Source: CALAED01 sp937891035 | GTDB lineage: Bacteria; Actinomycetota; Actinomycetes; Streptosporangiales; Streptosporangiaceae | Direction of reading: 5' to 3' | Assembly: GCA_035642125.1 (NCBI GenBank) | Contig: DASQSZ010000435.1 | Coordinates: 1-64,000 of the forward strand | DNA length: 64,000 nucleotides | Shown: positions 1 through 9,186 of the stretch, piece by piece | Layout: each line of letters begins with the position of its first letter | Position numbering within the stretch: the stretch's first letter is position 1 | Translations under genes and position numbers: made by a program | Notes under the pieces: model-generated | The model's database searches: none | What the model saw: only the letters and a program-made list of their open reading frames with translations | What the model was told of the DNA's origin: nothing

Positions 1-2277
1 GCCGGTGGGCGCCGTCTTCGGGTCCATCGTCACCGCGACCCGGACGTTCGCCCGCGTCTCGTCGCCGATGAACCACTTGCCGTCCCAGTACGCCGGCCAC
101 TTGGTGCCGCTGTCGCTCTTGGCGTCGAACCGGTACATCGGGCCCGGCATGATGGCCTGCCCGCCGCCGCTGGGGAAGAACGGCTGGGTGAGCGTCTGGC
201 GCGCCACGTCGTAGATCGGGATGTTGTCGGCGCCACGCTCGAAGACCGGGCCGCCGCCCTGCGGCGAGTACCAGATGTTGTTCTTCTGGACCGGCGGCAG
301 GTCGACGAGGCCGGTGTTGCGCGGCGACTCGTTCCTCGGGTGGTCGCAGTCGTACCAGCCGAGCGGCTTGGTGATGTCGGGCAGGTTGCGGTCGCGGAAC
401 GGCTGATTGTCGGCCATGCAGTACGGCCAGCCGCGGTTGCCCGCCTTGGTGATGACGGCCGCCGTCTCGTACTTCGCCGGGCCCCAGGCCAGGTCCGGGC
501 GGTTCGCGTCCGGGCCGACCCAGCCGGCCAGCAGCCAGTTGGTCTTCGGGTCGACCGCGAGCCTGGTGGGGTTGCGGACGCCCATCACGTAGATCTCCGG
601 CAGCGTCTTGCCGCCACCCTGCTCACGGCCGGTGAACAGGTTGCCGCGTGGGATCGTGTAGGTCCCGTCCGGCCGCGGGCGGATCCGCAGGATCTTGCCG
701 TTGTAGTCGTTGGTGCTGCCGGCCGTCCGCCGGGCGTCCTGCTGGGAGAACCCGCCGAACTCGGGCACCGGGTTGTTGCCCGAGTACCCCGACGGCGCCG
801 GCGCGCAGCCGTCGCACTGGGATGAGTTGCTGTCGCCCGTTGAGACGTACAGATTGCCGGCCTTGTCGAAGGCCATGCCGCCGCCGACGTGGCAGCACCG
901 GTCGATCTGGCTGTCCCAGCGCAACAGCACCTTCTCCGAGGCCAGGTCGAGTTTCTCGGCGGCCTCGTCATAGGTGAACCGCGAGATCGTGCGCTTGCCG
1001 ACGTGCCTCACCCTGTCGATCGACGAGTGCGGCATGTAGAACAGGTAGATCCAGTGGTTCTGCTCGAACTTCGGGTCGAGCGTGATGCCGACGAGCCCTT
1101 CTTCGGTCTTGTTGAGCTCGGGGCCGCCGCCCTTGTTGCCGAAGACCTCGAGGTTCGCGATCTGGGTGACCTCCGAGGTCTTGGGGTCCCAGACGTGGAT
1201 GGTGCCGAAGCCCTTGCCGATGTTCGGGTTGTTCCAGTCGCTGATCGGCGTGGGCCCGCCCGTCATCGGGCCGCCCCTGCCGATGTAGAAGACGCGGCCG
1301 TCCGGGGCGATCGAAAGACCGTGCGGCTCGCCGATCTGGTCGAGTTGGCCGGTCTGGTTTGGCGGGGTGAGGCGGGTCGTCTCGTAGTTGGCCGCGATCG
1401 TCGCCTGGCAGTCGCCGCGGACCATGCCGGACGTCCACTGGATGGCGCCGAGCAGGTGCCGCTGGAATAGCGGCTCGGCGTAGCCGGCCGGCGCGCCGCC
1501 CATGCCGGTGTAGAACGAGCGGCCGCCGTCGAAGTCACGGCACCACGAGATCGGGTGATACACGCCGTTGGCGCCGGGGCCGGGCGCGAAGCTCCGCTCC
1601 CGGACGGAGGCGACGGTGTGCACGGTGCCGACGGGATTGGGGCTCCAGTTCAGCCACACGTCCGTACGCGTCCACTCCAGCGGCAGCCGCTTCGTGGCGG
1701 GATGGACCCTGTCGCCCACCTCGACGACCGCGCGCTGCGGCGCGGTGGGGCTGGTGGCCGGTCGGCTGCCGATCAGGCCGGTGAACCAGTCGGAGGCCGG
1801 CTGGGCCCGGGCCGCGTCGTGGACGCCGAGGAATCCGCCGCCGGCCTGGACGTAGGCCTTGAACGCCGCCTCCTGGTCGGCGTTCAGCAGGTTGCCCGCG
1901 GTCGAGAGGAACACCACGGCGCGGTACTTCGCCAGGTTCTCCGCGGTGAACGCGGCGGCTTCGGCGGTCGCGTCGACGCCGAAGTCGTGTTCCCGGCCGA
2001 GGCGTTCGATCGCGGCGACCGCCGCGTCGTCCCCGGCGCCGTGGAAGACGAGCACCTTGCTCGGGAGCGTGGTCCCGGCCGGCGCGGGGGCGGCCGGGAC
2101 GGGGGCGGCGGGGACCGCCGCAGGGGATGGCGCGGACGCGGCGGCGGGGTTCGCCGGCGTGGCCGCGACACCGGTGACCGCGAGGAGCGCGGCCAACAGG
2201 ATGATCAAGAGATGGCCCGCACGCCGGAACCGCGTGGCGGGGACGAAAAGACCGAGGGTCGCTCGACTGGGTCCCAT
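1..2277 (-). CDS. Secreted ThuA domain - PQQ-type sugar dehydrogenase fusion (3' end outside window)
   Basis: The frame is open for 759 codons and runs off the left edge, so the C-terminus is missing. ATG is preceded by GGAGGA at a good distance. Residues about 20-45 form a hydrophobic export signal. Residues about 72-280 are a ThuA-like glutamine-amidotransferase fold (FLSTAGNLL, GGGFLGVHDA, ISWCRDFDGGRSFYTGMGG). Residues about 296 onward match the soluble quinoprotein glucose/sorbosone dehydrogenase beta-propeller (GEPHGLSIAPDGRVFYIGR, HVGGGMAFDKAGNLYVSTGD, GVRNPTRLAVDP). Family knowledge: ThuA proteins act on 3-keto-glycosides and the propeller oxidises sugars outside the membrane. It diverges from the ROK regulator, suggesting shared control. 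Homologues often carry further PKD or carbohydrate-binding modules, which would lie outside the window. The substrate is not known. Confidence 0.9.
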   Translation of the reverse strand, partial: MGPSRATLGLFVPATRFRRAGHLLIILLAALLAVTGVAATPANPAAASAPSPAAVPAAPVPAAPAPAGTTLPSKVLVFHGAGDDAAVAAIERLGREHDFGVDATAEAAAFTAENLAKYRAVVFLSTAGNLLNADQEAAFKAYVQAGGGFLGVHDAARAQPASDWFTGLIGSRPATSPTAPQRAVVEVGDRVHPATKRLPLEWTRTDVWLNWSPNPVGTVHTVASVRERSFAPGPGANGVYHPISWCRDFDGGRSFYTGMGGAPAGYAEPLFQRHLLGAIQWTSGMVRGDCQATIAANYETTRLTPPNQTGQLDQIGEPHGLSIAPDGRVFYIGRGGPMTGGPTPISDWNNPNIGKGFGTIHVWDPKTSEVTQIANLEVFGNKGGGPELNKTEEGLVGITLDPKFEQNHWIYLFYMPHSSIDRVRHVGKRTISRFTYDEAAEKLDLASEKVLLRWDSQIDRCCHVGGGMAFDKAGNLYVSTGDSNSSQCDGCAPAPSGYSGNNPVPEFGGFSQQDARRTAGSTNDYNGKILRIRPRPDGTYTIPRGNLFTGREQGGGKTLPEIYVMGVRNPTRLAVDPKTNWLLAGWVGPDANRPDLAWGPAKYETAAVITKAGNRGWPYCMADNQPFRDRNLPDITKPLGWYDCDHPRNESPRNTGLVDLPPVQKNNIWYSPQGGGPVFERGADNIPIYDVARQTLTQPFFPSGGGQAIMPGPMYRFDAKSDSGTKWPAYWDGKWFIGDETRANVRVAVTMDPKTAPTG

Positions 2278-2364
2278 CTGTCCTCCTGTCGCTGGGACAG
2301 TGCGGCAGCCCCCGGTGCCTTGCGTTCGATCCGAACCATCCGTCCGTGACTTTGTCCTGTCAAG

Positions 2365-2528
2365 AGGCGTAAGTTGGCCGGATTGTGCCGTAAGAACACT
2401 GACTTAGATGCGTTTAGCCGCACATGAATGGGCATAGTCCGGTGAAACCATGCAGCCAAGACGCTCCTCGGGGGCGCGGAGGACCGGCCCCCGAGCAGGA
2501 GGGCGAACAAAGTAGCGCCACTTACGCC
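2365..2528. promoter_or_regulatory. Divergent promoter region with three CGTAAG elements
   Basis: The roughly 300-base gap between the ThuA-PQQ gene and the ROK gene carries GGCGTAAGT on the plus strand at 2366-2374, CGTAAG again at 2389-2394, and GGCGTAAGT on the minus strand at 2520-2528. The first and last copies form a widely spaced inverted pair, as expected if one regulator controls both promoters. Assignment to the ROK protein is inference. The rest of 2278-2575 shows no gene. Confidence 0.4.
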
Positions 2529-2575
2529 GAAATCCTGCGAAAGATAACTTGATGTAGGCAAGGGGGCGCCTTAGT

Positions 2576-3808
2576 GTGTCGGCCATGTCGACATCTTCGG
2601 GGGACCAGCGACCGGCGGCGGGGTCGGCGGGACATGTCCTGACCCTGATCAGCGCCGGATCCGCGACCACACGCGCCGATCTCGCGCGGGTGACCGGGAT
2701 GGCCAGGTCGACGATCTCGCAGCGCGTTGACGCCCTCGTCGCGCACGGGCTGATCCGCGAAGTCGACGAGAGCGAGTCGACCGGCGGCCGTCCGCCGCGG
2801 CAGCTGCGGCTGCGCACCGAGGACAACATGGTGATGGGCGTCGACCTCGGCGCGACCCACTGCCGGCTGGCCCTGCTTGACATCAGCGGGCGCGTGCTCG
2901 CCGCGCGGGAAGACTCCCTGCTCATCGACGCGGGCCCAGAGGAGGTGCTGTCTCACGTCGACCGGCGCATGCACGACCTGCTCGACGACGCGGGCAGACC
3001 ACTCGGCGCGCTGCGGGCGATCGGCATGGGCGTGCCAGGCCCCGTGGAGTTCGCCACCGGCCGGCCCAACAACCCGCCGATCATGCCCGGCTGGAACGAG
3101 TACCCGATCCCGGAGTTCTTCACCGAGCGCTACGGCATCAGCGTGCTGGTGGACAACGACGTCAACGTGATGGCCCTCGGCGAGCAGCGCCGCGCCTTCC
3201 CCGACACGCGGTACTTGATGTTCGTCAAGATCGGCACCGGCATCGGGTGCGGCATCATCGCCGACGGCGACCTGCATCGCGGCGCGCAGGGCTGCGCCGG
3301 CGACATCGGCCACATCAGGGTGAGCGGGCACGAGGAGGCCGGTTGCCGGTGCGGCAACAGCGCCTGCCTCGAGGCGGTGGCCGGCGGGGCCGCGCTCGCC
3401 CGGCGGCTGACCGATCTCGGCTTCGAGGTCAGCAGCGGGTCGGGGGTCGTCGAGCTGGTGATGTCGGGCAACATCCAGGCGCTGCGCCTGGTCCGCGAGG
3501 CCGGCCGGGTGGTGGGAGAGGTCCTCGCCGGGCTGGTCAACTTCTTCAACCCCGAGGTCATCGTCATCGGCGGCGTGCTGTCGGCCGTCCACGACCACCT
3601 GGTCGCCGGGGTCCGTGAGGTGATCTACCGCAGGTCCCTGCCGCTGGCCACCCACCACCTCGAGATCGTTCCCAGCCGGACCGGCGCCGACGCCGCCGCA
3701 CTCGGCGCCGGGATCCTCGCGATCGAGCATTTCCTTTCGCCCGGCCACATCGACCAGGTCCTCGCCGGAGCCGCCCGGCCGGCCCCGCCGCTGCGCGCGG
3801 CTCCTTGA
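2576..3808 (+). CDS. ROK family transcriptional regulator
   Basis: A 410-residue repressor of the NagC/XylR type. Residues about 20-65 form a winged HTH (TRADLARVTGMARSTISQRV). From about residue 85 follows the ROK sugar-kinase fold with the phosphate loop DLGATH and, near residue 257, the zinc motif CRCGNSACLEA. GTG at 2576 lies 8 bases after AGGGGGC; an ATG at 2585 is an alternative with poorer spacing. It sits directly before a sugar ABC transporter and opposite a sugar dehydrogenase gene, so it most likely represses both in response to an imported sugar or a phosphorylated derivative. Family membership is clear; the ligand is unknown. Confidence 0.92.
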   Translation: MSAMSTSSGDQRPAAGSAGHVLTLISAGSATTRADLARVTGMARSTISQRVDALVAHGLIREVDESESTGGRPPRQLRLRTEDNMVMGVDLGATHCRLALLDISGRVLAAREDSLLIDAGPEEVLSHVDRRMHDLLDDAGRPLGALRAIGMGVPGPVEFATGRPNNPPIMPGWNEYPIPEFFTERYGISVLVDNDVNVMALGEQRRAFPDTRYLMFVKIGTGIGCGIIADGDLHRGAQGCAGDIGHIRVSGHEEAGCRCGNSACLEAVAGGAALARRLTDLGFEVSSGSGVVELVMSGNIQALRLVREAGRVVGEVLAGLVNFFNPEVIVIGGVLSAVHDHLVAGVREVIYRRSLPLATHHLEIVPSRTGADAAALGAGILAIEHFLSPGHIDQVLAGAARPAPPLRAAP

Positions 3809-3832
3809 TCGTTCTCATCAAAAGAGGTGCCC

Positions 3833-5425
3833 ATGAGCAACCCCGCCGCCCCACTGCTCGAGATGCGGGGAATCGTGAAGGAATTCCCCGGCGTACGGGC
3901 GCTGGACGGCGTCGACCTCGAGGTGCGGGCAGGGGAGGTCCACTGCCTGCTGGGGCAAAACGGCGCGGGCAAGTCAACGTTGATCAAGGTGCTGTCCGGT
4001 GCGCATCAACCCGACTCCGGTCAGGTGCTGTGGCTGGGCGAAGAGGTGCGGCTGGCCAACCCCACCGCGGCCATGCGGCTCGGGATCGCCACCATCTACC
4101 AGGAGCTCGACCTCGTCGACGGGCTCACCGTGGCGGAGAACATCTTCCTCGGGCACGAGAACGCGCGTCTCGGCTTCTCTCGGCGCGCGGAGATGAACCG
4201 CGCCGCCCGCGAGCTGCTGGGCCGGCTCGGCCATGGTGAGATCCCGCCGACGAGGGAGGTGGGCCGGCTGCCCGCCGCCGGCAAGCAGGTGGTCAGCATG
4301 GCCCGCGCGCTGTCGCACGACACGCGCCTGATCATCATGGACGAGCCGTCGGCCGCGCTGGCCCATGACGAGGTGGACAACCTCTTCCGGATCATCCGCG
4401 AGCTCGCGGCGGCCGGCGTCGCCGTCATCTACATCTCGCACCGGCTGGCCGAGATCCGTGAGATCGGAGACCGGGTGACGGTGCTCAAGGACGGCCGCGC
4501 CGTCGCCGTGGGGCTGCCGGCCAAGCACACGCAGACCGCGGAGATCGTGGCGCTGATGACCGGGCGCACCGTGGAATACAGCTTCCCCCCGCGCCGCGGC
4601 GGCGCGGCGGGGGCGGGGGCGGGCGGCCCCGCCGCCGAGGTGCTTCGGGTCGCCGGGCTCACCCTCGCCGGCACCTTCTACGATGTGTCCTTCGCCGTGC
4701 ACGCGGGCGAGATCCTCGGGCTGGCCGGCCTGGTCGGCTCCGGCCGGTCCGAGATCCTGGAAACGATCTACGGCGCGCGCCGTGCCTCCGCGGGGCGGGT
4801 GCTGCTCGGCGGCCGTCCGCTCCGGCCCGGGGATACGAGCGTGGCCGTACGGCGCGGCATGGGACTGGCCCCGGAAGAGCGCAAGAGCCAGGCGCTGCTG
4901 CTTGACGAGTCGGTCGCCAGCAACATCAGCGTGGCCAGCATGCGCCGCTACGCGTCCTTCGGCTGGCTGGACCGGCGGCGCGAGCTGGCCGACGTGGCCG
5001 CGCAGGTGCGGGCGCTCGACATCAGGCCGGCCGACCCGCGGCGGCCGGTGAAGACCCTGTCCGGCGGCAACCAGCAAAAGACGGTGCTGGCGCGCTGGCT
5101 GGTCAGCGGGCGCCGCCAGGGCGACGGGGAGACAGGCCCGGCCGCCCCATTGCTTCCGCCGCGGGGCGCGCTCAAGGTGTTGCTGCTCGACGAGCCCACC
5201 CGGGGGGTCGATGTCGGCGCGCGGGCCGAACTGTACGCGCTCATCCGCGCGCTCGCCGACCAGGGCATCGCCGTCCTCCTGGTGTCGAGCGAGGTCCCCG
5301 AGGTGCTCGGACTCGCCGACCGGGTCCTGGTGATCCGCGAAGGCCACGTCATCCACGAGGCGGACGCGGCCGAGCTGGCCGAACGCGACGTGCTGAACAT
5401 GATCATGGAAGGGAGCGCCCTTTAA
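3833..5425 (+). CDS. Sugar ABC transporter ATP-binding protein (two ATPase domains)
   Basis: An RbsA/XylG-type duplicated ATPase of 530 residues. Domain 1 has Walker A GQNGAGKST (residues 41-49) and Walker B IIMDEPSAAL near 166. Domain 2 has the usual degenerate P-loop (GLVGSGRSE near 298), the signature LSGGNQQKTVLA near 409 and LLLDEPTRGVDVGARAE. Between signature and Walker B of domain 2 there is an unusual Gly/Pro-rich insertion of about 20 residues (coded near 5110-5170). ATG at 3833 follows AAAGAGG by 5 bases; an in-frame GTG lies 6 bases upstream. Its stop overlaps the permease start (TAATG). It energises uptake through the next gene product. Confidence 0.93.
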   Translation: MSNPAAPLLEMRGIVKEFPGVRALDGVDLEVRAGEVHCLLGQNGAGKSTLIKVLSGAHQPDSGQVLWLGEEVRLANPTAAMRLGIATIYQELDLVDGLTVAENIFLGHENARLGFSRRAEMNRAARELLGRLGHGEIPPTREVGRLPAAGKQVVSMARALSHDTRLIIMDEPSAALAHDEVDNLFRIIRELAAAGVAVIYISHRLAEIREIGDRVTVLKDGRAVAVGLPAKHTQTAEIVALMTGRTVEYSFPPRRGGAAGAGAGGPAAEVLRVAGLTLAGTFYDVSFAVHAGEILGLAGLVGSGRSEILETIYGARRASAGRVLLGGRPLRPGDTSVAVRRGMGLAPEERKSQALLLDESVASNISVASMRRYASFGWLDRRRELADVAAQVRALDIRPADPRRPVKTLSGGNQQKTVLARWLVSGRRQGDGETGPAAPLLPPRGALKVLLLDEPTRGVDVGARAELYALIRALADQGIAVLLVSSEVPEVLGLADRVLVIREGHVIHEADAAELAERDVLNMIMEGSAL

Positions 5426-6450
5426 TGGACGCGCCTACGTCCCAAGACACCGCGCCGCGCACCAAGCAGCAAGGAGACCGGCCGTACACCAGGTCGATGA
5501 TGATGCTGGGGCGCCTCGGCGAGGCGCGGCACGTAGGACTGGTGCTCGCCCTCGTCATCCTGGCGGTCATCGGCGTGGTCACCCAGCCCGACAACTTCGC
5601 CACCTCATCCAACGTCGTCAGCATCCTCGCGCTCGCCTCCACCATCGGCGTCATCACGGTCGGGGCGACGTTCGTGATCATCGGCGGTGGCATCGACCTG
5701 TCCGTCGGCGCGGTGATGGCGCTGGCCTCGGTGTGGGCCACCACGCTTGCGACGCAGTCCTACGGCCCGTACGTCATGGCCCTGTGCGCGATCCTCGTGG
5801 GCACCGGGGCGGGTCTCGTCAACGGAATCCTGATCGCCTACGGCCGCCTGGTGCCGTTCATCGCCACCCTGGCCATGCTGGTCGCCGCCCGTGGTCTGGC
5901 GCAGCGGATGTCGGATCGCAGGACCCAGTTGCTCCAGCCGGAAAACAACGCGATCGAGTCGCTGTCCACCACCCGCGTCCTCGGCCTTCCCCTCGTGGTG
6001 TTCATCTTCGCCGCGGTCGCGTTGATCGGCTGGCTGGTACTCAACCGCACGACGTTCGGCCGCCGCACGTTCGCGGTCGGCGGCAACCCGGAGGCGGCGC
6101 GGCTGGCCGGCATCAACGTGCGGCGGCATACGCTCCTCCTTTACGCCCTGTCCGGGCTGTGCTGCGGAATCGCGGCGATCATCATCATGGCCAGGACGAC
6201 GACCGGCTCGAGCACCCACGGCGACCTGTACGAGCTCGACGCGATCGCCGCGGTCATCATCGGCGGCACGCTGCTGACCGGCGGCCGGGGCACGCTCGTC
6301 GGCTCGATCCTGGGCCTGCTGGTCTTCACCATGATCACGAACCTGTTCATCCTCAACGGCCTGGACACGAGCGACCAGCTCATCGCCAAGGGCGTGATCA
6401 TCGTCATCGCGGTGCTGCTGCAGCGGCGCGGGCTGCGCAGTCCTACCTGA
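5425..6450 (+). CDS. Sugar ABC transporter permease (RbsC family)
   Basis: A polytopic protein of 341 residues with about nine to ten hydrophobic segments, typical of BPD_transp_2 monosaccharide permeases. It has the family's conserved GGIDLSVGAVMAL stretch and the motif FAVGGNPEAARLAGI preceding the cytoplasmic loop. The start ATG shares one base with the stop of the ATPase gene, so the two are translationally coupled. It forms the membrane channel for the importer whose binding protein is the next gene. Confidence 0.93.
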   Translation: MDAPTSQDTAPRTKQQGDRPYTRSMMMLGRLGEARHVGLVLALVILAVIGVVTQPDNFATSSNVVSILALASTIGVITVGATFVIIGGGIDLSVGAVMALASVWATTLATQSYGPYVMALCAILVGTGAGLVNGILIAYGRLVPFIATLAMLVAARGLAQRMSDRRTQLLQPENNAIESLSTTRVLGLPLVVFIFAAVALIGWLVLNRTTFGRRTFAVGGNPEAARLAGINVRRHTLLLYALSGLCCGIAAIIIMARTTTGSSTHGDLYELDAIAAVIIGGTLLTGGRGTLVGSILGLLVFTMITNLFILNGLDTSDQLIAKGVIIVIAVLLQRRGLRSPT

Positions 6451-6525
6451 CGCCCTACCTGACCTCGACCTCGACCCCGACCCTTGACCCCTGAACCCCT
6501 GACCCCTGATCTTGACCGACCTCCG
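6451..6525 (+). repeat. Low-complexity (GACC-rich) spacer
   Basis: Between permease and binding-protein genes lies a run of imperfect repeats of CTGACC, TCGACC and CCTGACCC units on one strand. No gene or clear hairpin is present. Such a spacer may arise from slippage and may help set different expression of the binding protein. Confidence 0.5.
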
Positions 6526-6559
6526 AGCAACTCCCTACCAACCCCACAGGAGAGTCACC

Positions 6560-7621
6560 ATGGCAGAGCACAGCAGTCTCGATCGGCGGGGCTTCGTGTT
6601 CGCCGGCGCCGTGCTCGGTGCCGGCACGCTCGCCGCCTGCACCAGCAACGAGCCCGAGAACGACAACTCGTCGAGCCAGCAGCAAAACGTGTCCACTGGG
6701 GGGGACAACGACCGGCCCGGCAGGCGCGTCACCATCGGTTTCTCGGCCCCCGCCGCCGACCACGGCTGGATCGCGGCGATCGCCAAGAACGCCCAGGCGC
6801 AGGCCAGGAGATACTCCGACGTCACCTTCAGGCCGGTCGAGCCGACCAACGACATCAACCAGCAGATCTCCGCGGTGGAGTCGTTGATCTCGCAGAAGGT
6901 CAACGTGCTCGTTTTGCTGCCGAACGACGGCGAGCAGCTCAACCAGGTCGCGCGCAAGGCCACCGACGCCGGGATCCCGGTGGTGAACCTCGACCGGATC
7001 TTCCCCGACAAGCTGGCGTACCGGACCTGGATCGGCGGCGACAATTATGGGATGGGTGTCGCGGCCGGGCACTACGTCGGCACCAGACTTCGGCAGAAGG
7101 GCGTCGCCAATCCGGTCATCGTGGAAATTCAGGGCATCGCCACGCTGCCGCTGACCCAGGACCGGTCGAAGGGTTTCGCCGACGCGCTCAAGACGTACGG
7201 CTTCAGCGTCACCGCCAAGCAGGACGCCAAGTTCACGGTCGAGACGGGCAACCAGGTCGCGAGCAACCTGCTCCAGGCGCACAAGAAGATCGACGCGCTC
7301 TGGAACCACGATGACGACCAGGGCGTGGGCGTGCTGGCCGCGATCAAGCAGGCCGGCCGCAGGGAGTTCTTCATGGTCGGCGGCGCCGGCTCGGCCAACG
7401 CGATGCGCGAGATCAAGTCGGGCAACAGCGTGCTCGAGGCGACGGTCACCTACAGCCCCACCATGGCCTCGTCCGCGGTCAGGATCGCGCGGTTGATCGC
7501 ACAGGGCAAGGGCATGAGTGACCTCGTGGAGCAGGGCGTGCCACAGTCGATCACGCTCGCCTCCGAGACGATCTCCAGGCAGAACGTCGACCGATACCTG
7601 CCGCTCGGGTTCGAGTCCTGA
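6560..7621 (+). CDS. Sugar-binding lipoprotein of the ABC transporter
   Basis: A Peripla_BP_4 type substrate-binding protein of 353 residues. The N-terminus reads LDRRGFVF then a hydrophobic stretch ending in the lipobox TLAAC, consistent with export and lipid anchoring, probably by the Tat route. A Ser/Asn/Gln-rich linker follows, then the two-lobe binding fold beginning VTIGFSAPAADHGW. ATG at 6560 has CAGGAGAG 6 bases upstream; longer in-frame starts lack a ribosome site. It delivers a sugar or cyclitol to the adjacent permease. The neighbouring inositol-phosphate-synthase homologue makes inositol-like ligands worth testing, but this is inference. Confidence 0.92.
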   Translation: MAEHSSLDRRGFVFAGAVLGAGTLAACTSNEPENDNSSSQQQNVSTGGDNDRPGRRVTIGFSAPAADHGWIAAIAKNAQAQARRYSDVTFRPVEPTNDINQQISAVESLISQKVNVLVLLPNDGEQLNQVARKATDAGIPVVNLDRIFPDKLAYRTWIGGDNYGMGVAAGHYVGTRLRQKGVANPVIVEIQGIATLPLTQDRSKGFADALKTYGFSVTAKQDAKFTVETGNQVASNLLQAHKKIDALWNHDDDQGVGVLAAIKQAGRREFFMVGGAGSANAMREIKSGNSVLEATVTYSPTMASSAVRIARLIAQGKGMSDLVEQGVPQSITLASETISRQNVDRYLPLGFES

Positions 7622-7623
7622 TC

Positions 7624-7646
7624 CGCGGGGGGCAAGCACCCCCGCG
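7624..7646 (+). terminator. GC-rich hairpin after the transporter operon
   Basis: Perfect 8-base arms CGCGGGGG (7624-7631) and CCCCCGCG (7639-7646) with a 7-base loop sit 3 bases after the binding-protein stop. There is no T-run, as is common in actinobacteria. It may attenuate transcription into the next gene. Confidence 0.6.
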
Positions 7647-7695
7647 CGCCCCAACCTTGTCGCCGGGCATGGCGTTGACAATGATGAGGTAGTTG

Positions 7696-8892
7696 ATGAC
7701 GAACCCGCACACACCCGCGGACACCCGCACACTCGGTGTCGGGCTGGTGGGCTACGCCTTCATGGGACGGGCCCACTCCCAGGCCTGGCGGTCCGTCGGC
7801 GCGTTCTTCGATCCGCCGTACGCCCCCCGGATGACCGCGCTCGTCGGCCGGTCGCGCGACACGGTGGCCGCCGCCGCCCGGCAGCTGGGCTGGGCGTCGT
7901 TCGAGACCGACTGGAAGGCGTTGCTGCGCAGGGACGACGTCCAGGTGATCGACATCTGCACGCCGGGTGACTCGCACGCCGAGATCGCGATCGCCGCGCT
8001 CGACGCGGGCAAACACGTCCTGTGCGAAAAGCCGCTGGCCAACACCGTGGCCGAGGCCGAGGCGATGACGTCGGCCGCGGAGCGCGCCAAGGCCCGGGGG
8101 ATCCGCTCGATGGTGGGTTTCAACTACCGCCGGGTGCCCGCCGTCGCACTGGCTCGCGAGTTCGTCGCCGCCGGGCGGATCGGCGCCATCCGGCACATCC
8201 GCGCACAGTATCTGCAGGACTGGATCGTCGACCCGGACTTTCCGCTGGTCTGGCGGCTGGAAAAGGAGAAGGCCGGGTCGGGCGCGCTCGGCGACATCGG
8301 CGCGCACATCATCGACACGGCCCAGTTCATCACCGGCGACCCGCTGGTCGGGGTGACCGCGATCACGGAGACGTTCGTCAAGGAACGTCCCGTCGCGGCG
8401 GCCTCGGCCGGCCTCGGCGCGTCCGGCGGCGCGGGCACCGGCGAGGTGACCGTTGACGACGCGGCCCTTTTCCTCGGCCGCACCGCCGGCGGCGCGCTCG
8501 CCTCGTTCGAGGCCACCCGGTTCGCGACGGGGCGCAAGAACGCGCTGCGCATTGAGGTGAACGGATCGCTGGGCAGTCTCGCCTTCGACTTCGAGTCGAT
8601 GAACGAACTGTCCTTCTACGACCACACGCAGGACGACGGGGACGCCGGTTTTCGCCGCATCCTCGTCACCGATCCGTCCCATCCGTACATGGCGGCGTGG
8701 TGGCCGCCCGGACACCTGATCGGGTACGAGCACACCTTCACCCACGAGGTCCACGATTTGATCGAGGCGATCGCGACGGGGACCGACCCGTCCCCGTCCT
8801 TCGCCGACGGGCTGCGGGTGCAGCGCGTGCTGGCCGCCGTCGAGCGCAGCGCGGCGAACGGCAGCGGCTGGGTCGACGTGGCCGGCGCCTGA
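7696..8892 (+). CDS. Gfo/Idh/MocA family oxidoreductase
   Basis: A 398-residue NAD(P)-dependent sugar or cyclitol dehydrogenase. The N-terminal nucleotide-binding motif is GLVGYAFMGRAHSQ, the conserved catalytic-region motif is CEKPLANT (near residue 112), and the C-terminal substrate domain follows. ATG at 7696 is preceded by GAGGT 6 bases upstream. Family members oxidise inositols, glucosides and disaccharides, often at C3, and co-occur with ThuA and xylose-isomerase-like proteins, as here. It lies between the importer and the ebo-like operon and probably acts on the imported compound. Exact substrate and direction are unknown. Confidence 0.92.
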   Translation: MTNPHTPADTRTLGVGLVGYAFMGRAHSQAWRSVGAFFDPPYAPRMTALVGRSRDTVAAAARQLGWASFETDWKALLRRDDVQVIDICTPGDSHAEIAIAALDAGKHVLCEKPLANTVAEAEAMTSAAERAKARGIRSMVGFNYRRVPAVALAREFVAAGRIGAIRHIRAQYLQDWIVDPDFPLVWRLEKEKAGSGALGDIGAHIIDTAQFITGDPLVGVTAITETFVKERPVAAASAGLGASGGAGTGEVTVDDAALFLGRTAGGALASFEATRFATGRKNALRIEVNGSLGSLAFDFESMNELSFYDHTQDDGDAGFRRILVTDPSHPYMAAWWPPGHLIGYEHTFTHEVHDLIEAIATGTDPSPSFADGLRVQRVLAAVERSAANGSGWVDVAGA

Positions 8893-9051
8893 TGGCGGCA
8901 ACGGCGGCCGCAGGGGATTTGCCCATGCGCGTCCACGGGGTAGGGGTAGAGGAGTGGTGCCCGTGACCGCCACCCGCCCCCGTCACCGACGACCGGCCAC
9001 TCGCACCCGCCGCCGAGAATCGCCAACAACCGCAATCAACTGAAGATCGGA

Positions 9052-9081
9052 CGTCCGCCGGGGTCGGCGACCCGGCGGACG
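9052..9081 (+). terminator. Strong GC-rich hairpin
   Basis: Perfect 11-base arms, CGTCCGCCGGG at 9052-9062 and CCCGGCGGACG at 9071-9081, with an 8-base loop. It lies 160 bases after the oxidoreductase stop and 105 bases before the ThuA start, so it probably separates two transcripts. The rest of the gap 8893-9186 shows no gene. Confidence 0.65.
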
Positions 9082-9186
9082 CGCGGCCGGGCCCATGGAC
9101 GGCGAGGTGATGGGACCGACGCCGACGGCTCCGTCACCTCGCCTCGGCCTCCTCACCCGTCGTCCTCGCCACCCTCAGGAGCACCC

